6,229 nucleotides of DNA from CAZLIC01 sp964559535. GTDB taxonomy: Bacteria > Pseudomonadota > Alphaproteobacteria > Rhodobacterales > Rhodobacteraceae. The notes below the pieces were generated by a model. The model did no database searches. It saw nothing but the letters and a program-made list of their open reading frames with translations, and was not told the DNA's origin. Positions 1 to 6,178 of this stretch are shown here, in pieces; position 1 is the stretch's first letter; each line of letters begins with the position of its first letter. Where the stretch lies: positions 1 through 6,229 of the forward strand of contig CAZLIC010000141.1 in NCBI GenBank assembly GCA_964559535.1, written 5' to 3'. A program made the position numbers and the translations under genes.

Positions 1-2
1 GC

Positions 3-86
3 ATCGACGAGGAACGCGCGCGGGCCTTTGTGGAAGCCGGGGAGGTGAGCGAGGACTACGGGCGGTTCATTGAGGTCGTTGAATGA
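3..86 (+). CDS. C-terminal end of an unidentified protein (5' truncated by window edge)
   Basis: Reading from base 3 gives 27 codons ending in TGA at 84-86. The peptide is acidic and helix-prone (it starts IDEERARAFVEAG and ends RFIEVVE) and almost every third base is G or C, which looks like real coding sequence. The start lies outside the window. I do not recognise the family, and the fragment is too short to assign a function. The gene converges on the minus-strand TIR operon, with about 308 bases of non-genic DNA between them, so it is probably not part of that operon. An ATG at 83-85 overlaps its stop and opens a 32-codon frame to 181, but the end of that frame is better explained as transposon debris. 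Confidence 0.6.
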   Translation: MDEERARAFVEAGEVSEDYGRFIEVVE

Positions 87-127
87 CAGGGTGGGTGGGT
101 CGCAGACGTTCTCGGCAATGGCGATCA

Positions 128-211
128 CCGATCAATCTAAACGGCGGTATACCTTTGGCAGAAGCCGAGGCGAACTTCTAAGCAGTGCTGAAATCAGAAC
201 CCATTGCCCCC
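128..211 (+). pseudogene. Relic of an IS3-type transposase (OrfB) C-terminus
   Basis: The plus-strand frame through 140-178 reads NGGIPLAEAEANF. This resembles the end of IS3-family OrfB transposases, where a G-[NG]-[IM]-P-P-A-E-A-E-A-N-[YF]-Y stretch sits a few residues before the stop. A TAA at 179-181 falls where a Tyr codon (TAC/TAT) would be expected. The same frame continues as AVLKSEPIAP, again like the natural tail of these proteins, and runs to TGA at 275-277. No upstream transposase domain is present, so this is a fossil end and not an active element. The family match is from memory of the motif, not from a search. Confidence 0.42.
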
Positions 212-394
212 GAACTGACTGACTTCACCTTCCAGCAAAGCCGCAGCAATTCGCCTGCTCGCGGAGAACGAGACTGATAAGCCGGACTCGGCAGGCAATA
301 AGCGAGATTTTCACTCAACATCATGGCCCACTTTAATGTCAGGTTCGCGGACATTGCGTTTCTTGATGGACAGGTCGTCGTCCGGCTTGACTAC
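212..394. other. Unassigned DNA downstream of the TIR gene
   Basis: No gene can be supported here. The first part may be the outer end of the decayed insertion sequence just to the left. A short dyad at 281-292 (GCCG-gact-CGGC) and a second at 368-371/380-383 (GGAC/GTCC) lie downstream of the TIR stop on the minus strand. Neither has a following T-tract on that strand, so I do not call a terminator. On the minus strand, 394-311 is an open stretch in the same frame as the TIR gene, immediately after its stop codon (see findings). The plus-strand open frames starting around 323-336 are shadows of the TIR gene. Confidence 0.4.
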
Positions 395-1120
395 TCACGT
401 AGCAACCAGTTCGGCGATCTTTGCCGCAACGTCCGCCATCGATTCCTCGGTGGTACTGAGCCCGGCGCGCGAAGCCAGCAAGAGGCTGACTTGCTCAAGT
501 TCCTCGTATGTCGTCCCATGAACCACCGGAACGAGCCGTTCGCGCCGGAGCAGCGCAGAAAGCTCCTTGTCGGCGATACCTTCCGCGGGCAGGCGTCGCA
601 ACATGGCGGGCGTTACCAGGACGATTCCGACGCGCGAGTTTACCAAGCCTTTGTCGATGGCCCGCATCATCGGCACACCGAGACCGAGATCCTTCTCGCT
701 GAACCAGACACGGACACCGCGCGCTTCGAGCAGATCATGTAGTTCTTTCGCCGAACCGTGCCTGTCATCCCAGGCGTGGCAAAGAAACACGTCTCGAAGA
801 TCGGGCTGCGCGGCCGCCAAGTTCTCGACGTTCTCGCGAACCGGCGTAAGCGCCTGCACTTGCTCAGGCGTGTAGAGAACAACCGAGCCCGCTCCTGACC
901 AGCGCGGCTTCGCTGTGCGGCGCCCCGATCCGCCGCTACTCCGACTGTCGCCGGTCGCCCGCGAGGCGTAGGAAGGGGACGAATATGATCCATAGCTACT
1001 GTAGCTGCTGCCGTATCCACCGTACCCGCCGTAGCGGTTGTAACGGCTCCCGCAGGCAGGACAGTCCGCCGCTGCGGCGGACGAGCGATGGCCCCTGACC
1101 GGTGCAGTGCATCTCGCCAT
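395..1120 (-). CDS. TIR-domain protein with Cys/His-rich N-terminus and Tyr/Gly/Ser linker
   Basis: The product is 241 residues. Residues 1-25 carry C4, H11, C20 and C23 (PVRGH, then CPAC), a plausible small zinc-binding unit. Residues 27-66 are low complexity, rich in Tyr, Gly and Ser. Residues 109-240 form a TIR-fold domain: DVFLCHAWDD at 110-119 (strand A and following loop), VRVWFSEKDLGLG at 136-148 (BB-loop region), VGIVLVTP at 164-171, and ADKELSALL at 183-191. E186 sits where NAD+-cleaving TIR domains keep their catalytic glutamate. There is no signal peptide or membrane segment, so it is probably cytoplasmic. The ATG at 1120 is preceded by GAGGAG at 1129-1134 with 8-base spacing, which supports this start. 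It is the last gene of the minus-strand operon, 55 bases after the 72-residue orphan. TIR proteins in bacteria commonly act as NAD+-consuming or nucleotide-signalling immune effectors. That role is inferred here; the TIR fold call is firm. Confidence 0.88.
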   Translation of the reverse strand: MARCTAPVRGHRSSAAAADCPACGSRYNRYGGYGGYGSSYSSYGSYSSPSYASRATGDSRSSGGSGRRTAKPRWSGAGSVVLYTPEQVQALTPVRENVENLAAAQPDLRDVFLCHAWDDRHGSAKELHDLLEARGVRVWFSEKDLGLGVPMMRAIDKGLVNSRVGIVLVTPAMLRRLPAEGIADKELSALLRRERLVPVVHGTTYEELEQVSLLLASRAGLSTTEESMADVAAKIAELVAT

Positions 1121-1175
1121 GCTTTTTTCTCCTCAATTGCTGCGACTGCTCGCGCATCCGATCGACGCGCTCTGT

Positions 1176-1394
1176 TCAAATTGGATGATAAACGGCATCC
1201 AGCACATTGAAGACGAGCAGCGCTTCACGCTTGACGCCGTCGATGTCGCGGACCGACGGATGGCAGAGGTGGTCCTTGAAGCCGCATCCGATCCGGTAAT
1301 CGCTTCCGACCTTAGAGACGCTAACCACAGACTCGCTTCCATCGGAAAGCCTGCCCCGCAGATAACCGATACGTTGTTCTTTCGACCGAGCCAT
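1176..1394 (-). CDS. 72-residue protein of unknown function
   Basis: I do not recognise this family. The protein is short, starts basic (MARSKEQR) and seems rich in beta strands (VVSVSKVGSDYRIG), with no signal peptide or membrane helix. C37, H42, C44 and H45 are clustered (CGFKDHLCH) and could bind a metal. The start is well supported: AAGGTGA at 1401-1407 lies 6 bases upstream of the ATG, in the 23-base gap after the protease stop. The third base of its codons is mostly G or C, as in its neighbours. Sitting between the protease and TIR genes on the same strand, it is probably co-transcribed with both. It could be an adaptor, inhibitor or protease substrate for either neighbour; the sequence does not decide. 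Confidence 0.7.
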   Translation of the reverse strand: MARSKEQRIGYLRGRLSDGSESVVSVSKVGSDYRIGCGFKDHLCHPSVRDIDGVKREALLVFNVLDAVYHPI

Positions 1395-1417
1395 GTGCTC
1401 TCACCTTTTCCTGCCTA

Positions 1418-3916
1418 TTAGACTCGCAGAGTGATGCGTGCCGCGGTGCGGATATCCGCTAGCTGGGTGCCGATTGCTTGCAAACTCTGCCGCATGTCGT
1501 TGAACACAGCGCCCTCTGCGTCTGGATCGCTAATCGTCAGGATGGCCGTGAACGGAACGCCGCCTTCCGGCATCGCCTCGCCGGCGCGTGTCAGATAGTC
1601 CACGAACAAGCGCCAGTTGGACGAGGGCCCGACGCCCTGCGGAAAGGTCTTCTCGAAAACCTTCACGGGGCTCCACTTCAGATCGTGTTCGATCAGCGCG
1701 GCTTCGACAGCGGGCGATTCCCGTGAGGACGGGAGATACAGGGGATCGAGCCGACCCTTCCACCCCGTCCCCTGCTCTTGCTGAAGCGCCGCATTGATGT
1801 TGACCCTGACAAACTCCGCGCCGAACCTTGCATCGAGCGGTGGCGTGGATACCAGTGTCAACTTGGCGCGCCCCCGGCATTTGCCTTCGGGGCTGACCAG
1901 CGATGCTGGCCATGAGAATCTGAAGTTGATCTGCTGGCCCTGCTGGATGCGCGATGCGAAGACCAGCGTGATCGAATGGTCGCCGGTCTCCAGAATCTCC
2001 TGCGCCGTCGGCGGCTTCCCGAATCCGACGAGATGTCGCGCAATGGATTTGAGAGCCTTCGGGCGCAGCGGTTCCGGGATCTCCGCATGGTGAACGAGCA
2101 GCCCGATCAAGGTCTCTCGCGACACCTCGCCTTCGATGGCATGGTTGAGCACCGCCGCGGTCTTCGCGACTAGGGGGGCAGCGTAGCTGGTGCCGCAGCC
2201 GTCGATGACCGTGCCATCGGGAAGGATGGAGAAGAGTCCGTGGCCGAGCGTGGCATGCGACGTACCCGCCCCCCCGATATGGGCAAGGTCGGGCTTCATG
2301 CCAGAGCGCAGACCTGGTCCCCGACGGCTATAGCGCGCCGGGGCGTAAGCCATGCAGCCACCATGTCCGGGCGGATTGAGAGCCGCCACCGTGACGTTCC
2401 GGGTGCTTTCGGCCGGGAGCAGCAGGCTGTCGTTCCGCGCGACCGCGAGAGCCGAAAGTGCTGTCGCAGGGTCTGCTGGCCATTCAGGCCTCATATCCTG
2501 TGGCTGGATGTTGCCAGCCGAGACAAACACGACAGCATTGTTTTCCTCGGCGATGCGATCGAGCCGAACGGCATGCGGGCTGTAACGGTCGGGAGCCGCG
2601 GGCTGAAGGATGTTCAGGCTCATGTTGAACACGCGTACGCCGTGGCGCGCGCGGGCATCTGCGACCGCAGAGTCCAGCTCATCGAAGAACTGCGGAAGTC
2701 CACCGGCATAGTAGGACGTGAACGCTCCAGCTTTCTGCTGATCTGGAAATATAGCGAGATCGACCAGTTCGGTTCCGTCCGGTTCGGGACAGGTCTCGGT
2801 GCCATTGAAGCTCGCTCCCGCCACCGCAAGCCCGCCGATGAAAGTGCCGTGTGAGAGGTCCATATCCTCGTCGGCTAGAACGTCCCAGCGATCGATGACC
2901 CAGTCGGCTAGCGCGGGGCTGATACCCCCATCGATGATGCCAAGTCTTGGGTGGGTTCTGCGCGAGTCGCGAACAGGCAGGTCTGTATTGGCCGGCCGAA
3001 TGCGTGACGCCGCTGGCGTCGTGGCCGAGCGAACAACTACGCCAGGCAGCTCGATCCGCCTCACCAAGGGATGTTGATCGAGAAATTCAAGCAGCCGGGC
3101 ATGCCGTTCAATGTCTGGGTCGAAGGGCGCCAGCTCCCGCCGCTCTTTGGTCGTCGGCCCGGTCAGTCGAAGAACTGCGCCGTCGCCCGCCTGATCGAGA
3201 CGGACAGCCAGCGCGGGAAGTCCGTGCCGCCAGTTCGGCAGCCGCTCGACCGACATGCTGGAGCCGAAGGCTGTGAAGCCGTTGACGAAGGACTCGACCA
3301 AACGCCGGTGCGGCGCATCGAGACGGTCCCATTCGGACCGCGGCGGCAGCACGTCGAACAGCTCCACCTCGTATCCGCTGCCGGTCATCGGGTTGGCGAG
3401 CCAGGCAACTGCCTCCTCCACGGAGAAGCGACGCTTGTCGGATGGCCCATAAAGCTCGATCCGATCGATCGCGCCGGTTTCGCTTTTCTGGGGCGAGGGA
3501 TACGGGACTTCCTTTCCTCTGGTTTCGTCAAAGCGTAGCCGCGTCTGCGTCTCTGCCTTCGCGATCTCCGCCTTTATCTGGGCGAGCCCAGATGGCCGTG
3601 CCTCGACGATCATCACGCCAAGGTCACCGCCGCCAACGACGGGGGCGCGATCGCTCCGGAACAATGTCACGACAGGACGATGGCTCTTAGCCCATGCTTC
3701 TCGCTTGAGGATCACCTTCACATAACCGATCGGCCCCTGAGACTGCGCGGCAAGGACACCGGAGATCGTGTCGATCTGCGCCATAAGAGCGGCCTTGTGC
3801 ACGCCGAATTCGCGGTCGCGATCTGCGAAGAAATCTTTGCGACCGCCGCCGCCGCCCGCTTCCCGCACCTCCTCGAAGTTTTCGGGATTGAGGACGATCT
3901 GAATGGGACTAGCCAT
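1418..3916 (-). CDS. ietS: Subtilisin-like (S8) serine protease, IetS-type
   Basis: An 832-residue protein with the complete S8 catalytic set: D329 in GIIDGG, H356 in LSHGT, oxyanion N469 in FVSAGN, and nucleophile S577 in GCGTSYAAP. The N-terminal ~290 residues form a non-catalytic domain opening with a Gly run (GGGGGRKDFF, 21-30) and containing KVILKREAWAKSHRP near 67-81. The peptidase spans roughly 320-630, and the last ~190 residues look like a beta-rich accessory domain. There is no signal peptide, so it should act in the cytoplasm, unlike most secreted subtilases. Its start overlaps the ATPase gene by 8 bases, with GGGGTGA at 3920-3926 just upstream, suggesting translational coupling. 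Length, domain order and the adjacent AAA+ ATPase match IetS of the IetA-IetS pair, known as a plasmid maintenance module and as a defence system. S8 identity is near certain; the ietS name rests on architecture and context, not alignment. Confidence 0.93.
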   Translation of the reverse strand: MASPIQIVLNPENFEEVREAGGGGGRKDFFADRDREFGVHKAALMAQIDTISGVLAAQSQGPIGYVKVILKREAWAKSHRPVVTLFRSDRAPVVGGGDLGVMIVEARPSGLAQIKAEIAKAETQTRLRFDETRGKEVPYPSPQKSETGAIDRIELYGPSDKRRFSVEEAVAWLANPMTGSGYEVELFDVLPPRSEWDRLDAPHRRLVESFVNGFTAFGSSMSVERLPNWRHGLPALAVRLDQAGDGAVLRLTGPTTKERRELAPFDPDIERHARLLEFLDQHPLVRRIELPGVVVRSATTPAASRIRPANTDLPVRDSRRTHPRLGIIDGGISPALADWVIDRWDVLADEDMDLSHGTFIGGLAVAGASFNGTETCPEPDGTELVDLAIFPDQQKAGAFTSYYAGGLPQFFDELDSAVADARARHGVRVFNMSLNILQPAAPDRYSPHAVRLDRIAEENNAVVFVSAGNIQPQDMRPEWPADPATALSALAVARNDSLLLPAESTRNVTVAALNPPGHGGCMAYAPARYSRRGPGLRSGMKPDLAHIGGAGTSHATLGHGLFSILPDGTVIDGCGTSYAAPLVAKTAAVLNHAIEGEVSRETLIGLLVHHAEIPEPLRPKALKSIARHLVGFGKPPTAQEILETGDHSITLVFASRIQQGQQINFRFSWPASLVSPEGKCRGRAKLTLVSTPPLDARFGAEFVRVNINAALQQEQGTGWKGRLDPLYLPSSRESPAVEAALIEHDLKWSPVKVFEKTFPQGVGPSSNWRLFVDYLTRAGEAMPEGGVPFTAILTISDPDAEGAVFNDMRQSLQAIGTQLADIRTAARITLRV

Positions 3917-5117
3917 GCGTCACCCCGTTTTCGTCGGCCTTGTTCGTCTGGCGGCCAAGCCAACGGCTGACGGTCGATTTGTCTCTACCGGCGATCTCGC
4001 CAATGTCCGCCATCGAGAAGCCGAGCGTGGGATCATCATGCATGGCCCTGAACAGGTGTGCCGGCTCGCCGAACAGCAGCGCCCGACGCTCGCTCTGGAC
4101 GCGGGCGGCGTTGAGCGTTGCGAACTGCTGGAGCGTATCCAGCAAGCCGCGCCGATTCTCTTCCCGCACCGTCGTCGCTTTCTTGTATGTGCGGACCAAA
4201 GCCTCGATTTCGGCCCCGGTGGATCCCTCAGTGAACCACGCGATCATGCGCAGATGGCTGTCAGGCGCCTTCACAGGCGGCATGAAATGGGCGGCGATGG
4301 CCTTACGCACATCGAAGTCGGGCTTGGGAATCTCGAGCTGGATCTCGAAGCGTCGCCAGACTGCTGGATCGAGCAGCTTCGGATGATTGGTGATGCCGAT
4401 CGTAATGCCGATGTTCTGCCGCACGTCCAGATTTTGCAGCAAAGCGTTCACTACGCGCTTGATCTCGCCGACCTCCTGGGGGTCGTCACGCACCTTCGCT
4501 ACGGCGTCGAACTCATCGAGCAGGAGGACGCAGCGATAGCGGTTTGCGAAGGTGAACAGGTTTCCGATGTTGCGCGCGGTCGTCCCCAGGAAGGACGACA
4601 CAAGCCCGTCGAGCTTGACGAGAATGACCGGCAGATCGAGTTTGTGCGCAATCCAGAATGCCAGTCGCGTTTTTCCGGTCCCCGGCAGCCCATAGATCAA
4701 GCAGGTCTTGGATGGGGCGATGCCGACAGTTGAGAGAGCCTCAATGTTTGCCCATTCGTCGACAATCGTGCCGACCGCCTGAGAGACCGTGGCGTTGAAC
4801 AGCGGCGCCGTGGAGCCAATTTCGCTGGGAAAGATGATTTCGGCGAGAGGTGCGGCCGTCTCCCGATCCACTGGGACCGGCGTGTTCCGCCCGAGCGTTT
4901 CTCCGGGAAGGTGCGCGCGGGAACGCTCGATGCGGCTGGGGGCTACCTCCTTCAGACGTTCTGCAGCCACCAGAATCTCGGCAAGCGAAGCCGCCTGCTT
5001 CTCCTCGCCATCCTTCACGAGTGCATCACGCAGCCGCTCGACCTGCTTTCGCAGGGCTGGCGAAGGTGCAGCCATTGCTGACCGACAAAGCGCCTGAATG
5101 ATTGAAAAGTGCTCCAT
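3909..5117 (-). CDS. ietA: AAA+ ATPase with C-terminal helix-turn-helix, IetA-type
   Basis: With the start chosen here the protein has 402 residues. After a helical N-terminus (MEHFSIIQALCRSAM onward) comes a classical AAA+ module: Walker A GLPGTGKT at 143-150, Walker B CVLLLDEFD at 196-204 (D201, E202), sensor-1 N244 in GITNHP, arginine-finger candidates R255/R256 in WRRF, and a sensor-2 helix STGAEIEALV near 299-308. Residues 369-387 (MADIGEIAGRDKSTVSRWL) look like a helix-turn-helix, so it may also bind DNA. The frame stays open to an ATG at 5267, but the best promoter lies at 5161-5189, downstream of that ATG on the minus strand, and MEHFSIIQALC looks like a natural N-terminus. I therefore prefer 5117; its ribosome site (GTGGGA at 5125-5130) is weak. 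It is the first gene of the operon and overlaps the S8 protease gene by 8 bases. By analogy with IetA it probably works with the protease, perhaps remodelling or gating it; that mechanism is inferred. Confidence 0.9.
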   Translation of the reverse strand: MEHFSIIQALCRSAMAAPSPALRKQVERLRDALVKDGEEKQAASLAEILVAAERLKEVAPSRIERSRAHLPGETLGRNTPVPVDRETAAPLAEIIFPSEIGSTAPLFNATVSQAVGTIVDEWANIEALSTVGIAPSKTCLIYGLPGTGKTRLAFWIAHKLDLPVILVKLDGLVSSFLGTTARNIGNLFTFANRYRCVLLLDEFDAVAKVRDDPQEVGEIKRVVNALLQNLDVRQNIGITIGITNHPKLLDPAVWRRFEIQLEIPKPDFDVRKAIAAHFMPPVKAPDSHLRMIAWFTEGSTGAEIEALVRTYKKATTVREENRRGLLDTLQQFATLNAARVQSERRALLFGEPAHLFRAMHDDPTLGFSMADIGEIAGRDKSTVSRWLGRQTNKADENGVTHG

Positions 5118-5160
5118 GCGCGCGTCCCACGGTTTGATGCAGAGATTTCGCTCTTCGATG

Positions 5161-5189
5161 CACATATGGTCAAGTAAGTTGCGCGTCAA
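5161..5189 (-). promoter_or_regulatory. Sigma-70-type promoter for the ATPase-protease-orphan-TIR operon
   Basis: On the minus strand TTGACG (5189-5184) is a 5/6 match to the -35 box. Exactly 17 bases later comes TATGTG (5166-5161), a modest -10 box (3/6). Transcription would begin near 5154, leaving a leader of about 37 bases before the ATG at 5117. The placement makes the upstream in-frame ATGs at 5267 and 5165 unlikely starts. It is a prediction from consensus only. Confidence 0.5.
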
Positions 5190-5278
5190 TCTCTTTTGTT
5201 GCGATACGCTCTGAGTTTGGTGCGCCTTCGTGCAGGGCGTTGCATCCACCTCGACGCCCAGCGGCATGGATCTCCATC

Positions 5279-5334
5279 ACTGTGGTCTAGTCCACGCACA
5301 GTCGTTTAGGCGTGAAGCGTCCAAACGCCTCACG
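5279..5334. promoter_or_regulatory. Cluster of imperfect palindromes in the divergent intergenic region
   Basis: There are two dyads. The first is ACTGTG (5279-5284) paired with CACAGT (5297-5302), enclosing a nested GTGG/CCAC (5282-5285/5292-5295). The second is CGTGAAGCGT (5311-5320), loop CCAA, ACGCCTCACG (5325-5334), with one mismatch in ten pairs. They lie about 125 bases upstream of the predicted operon start and about 75 bases upstream of the plus-strand gene. They could be operators, for example for the helix-turn-helix of the ATPase, or simple hairpins. There is no T-run, so a Rho-independent terminator is unlikely. Confidence 0.35.
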
Positions 5335-5351
5335 TCGTCCAAGAAATTTCC

Positions 5352-5380
5352 TTGCTATCGTTAGTGTTGTTTTGTATCGC
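5352..5380 (+). promoter_or_regulatory. Possible promoter for the exported Cys-rich protein
   Basis: TTGCTA (5352-5357, 4/6 to the -35 consensus) is followed after 17 bases by TATCGC (5375-5380, 3/6 to the -10). The short leader would hold the strong ribosome site GAGGGAG at 5393-5399. A TATA-like run at 5389-5392 is too close to the ribosome site to be the -10. This is a weak call by consensus only. Confidence 0.3.
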
Positions 5381-5407
5381 CGCACCATTATAGAGGGAGT
5401 TGGCGTC

Positions 5408-6064
5408 ATGAAGCTCAGCGTCCGGACCGCGGCAGCCGCCGCGGCCATCACCGTATCGAGCCTCGTCAGCTCGGTTGAACCGGCGCAAGCCTATCAGGTC
5501 GACTGCGCCATCTTGCTCTGTCTGGCAGGCGGCTGGCCAGCGTCCGCGCCTTGTTCCCATGCAAGGGCGGTCTTCATTCGCCGGATCACGCCCTGGCCGA
5601 TCGAGCCTCCCTTGCAGATCTGGCGGTGCCCGATGGGGGCGTCGTTCAACACCCCTGCCCCGCTGTCGCCGATGGAACGCCTGTACGACATCGCCTTCCG
5701 GAACGCACCTCAGGTTAGTACCCCGCACGATCCCCTTCCCCTTGTCCGAGTCCAGTCAGACGAGCGCGCTGACATCGACATCTCGGGCGATGCTTTCGAC
5801 TTCGTTCGGAGCATCCGCGTGTTTCACATCCAGTTCAGCCAGCGCCAGAATCGAGATGGCGATTGCATCCGATCCGACGGCACACGTCTTGGTTCCTACG
5901 GCACACAAGGTGATTACCACTGGCGAGGTTCGAGCGTAGCCGCCGTGCCTACAGCATCTGACCTTCCCCGCCCAAGCGGATGCGGACAAGTCAACTACCG
6001 CTCGGTCTTCGTCGACTGGCGCGATCATGAAGGCAACTACGGCTTCGAAGAGGTCCGCTACTGA
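5408..6064 (+). CDS. Exported Cys-rich protein of unknown function, possibly TrbM-like
   Basis: The product is 218 residues. Residues 1-28 form a signal peptide: MKLSVR, an Ala-rich hydrophobic core, and AQA at 26-28 as a likely cleavage site. The mature protein begins YQVDCAILLCLAGGWP, and an early Cys set (C33, C38, C49, C74) surrounds FIRRITPWPIEPPLQIW at 56-72. Two further cysteines occur later (DGDC; SGCGQ). The early pattern, Cys-x4-Cys-x-A-G-G and a Cys about ten residues on, recalls TrbM/KikA-type conjugation proteins, but the resemblance is loose and the C-terminal half (DFVRSIRVFHI, FVDWRDHEGNYGF) is not one I can name. I chose the ATG at 5408 over the GTG at 5312 because GAGGGAG (5393-5399) lies 8 bases before it and it yields a clean signal peptide. 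It is transcribed away from the operon and probably unrelated to it; a periplasmic location is likely. Confidence 0.78.
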   Translation: MKLSVRTAAAAAAITVSSLVSSVEPAQAYQVDCAILLCLAGGWPASAPCSHARAVFIRRITPWPIEPPLQIWRCPMGASFNTPAPLSPMERLYDIAFRNAPQVSTPHDPLPLVRVQSDERADIDISGDAFDFVRSIRVFHIQFSQRQNRDGDCIRSDGTRLGSYGTQGDYHWRGSSVAAVPTASDLPRPSGCGQVNYRSVFVDWRDHEGNYGFEEVRY

Positions 6065-6071
6065 ACCCGGC

Positions 6072-6094
6072 CGGGCCCCCATCGGGCAGGCCCG
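6072..6094 (+). terminator. GC-rich hairpin after the Cys-rich protein gene
   Basis: CGGGCC (6072-6077) pairs with GGCCCG (6089-6094) around an 11-base loop, 7 bases after the stop codon. An alternative inner pairing is GCCC (6075-6078) with GGGC (6084-6087). No T-tract follows, so intrinsic termination would be weak. Confidence 0.3.
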
Positions 6095-6178
6095 CCACTA
6101 ACTCACCTTGCACTGGAGACTGTGCACCGAACCCGAAAAGGGAAACGACGCCAGACCGAAAAGCCTGACGCCGTGCTA

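Noticed and set aside
83..181. 32-codon plus-strand frame whose ATG overlaps the stop of the first gene (ATGA)
   Set aside because: The overlap is suggestive, but the C-terminal half reads as transposase debris and the N-terminal half is Arg/Trp-rich with no clear ribosome site.
323..742. 139-codon plus-strand open frame
   Set aside because: It is mostly antisense to the TIR domain, with no ribosome site or recognisable domain.
667..1179. 170-codon minus-strand open frame overlapping the TIR gene in another frame
   Set aside because: It is Arg/Ala-rich shadow sequence; the overlapping TIR frame has the strong ribosome site and conserved motifs.
2240..2854. 204-codon plus-strand open frame
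   Set aside because: It lies wholly antisense to the S8 catalytic domain, which has all four catalytic residues. The Arg/His/Pro-rich product is typical of a reverse-strand shadow.
3903..4733. 276-codon plus-strand open frame
   Set aside because: It is antisense to the AAA+ gene, whose Walker A, Walker B and sensor motifs are intact; the plus-strand product has no recognisable domain. High GC explains the long shadow.
5312..5407. GTG-initiated 32-codon N-terminal extension of the Cys-rich protein
   Set aside because: It would bury the signal peptide, and the GTG falls inside the palindrome, while a strong ribosome site serves the ATG at 5408.
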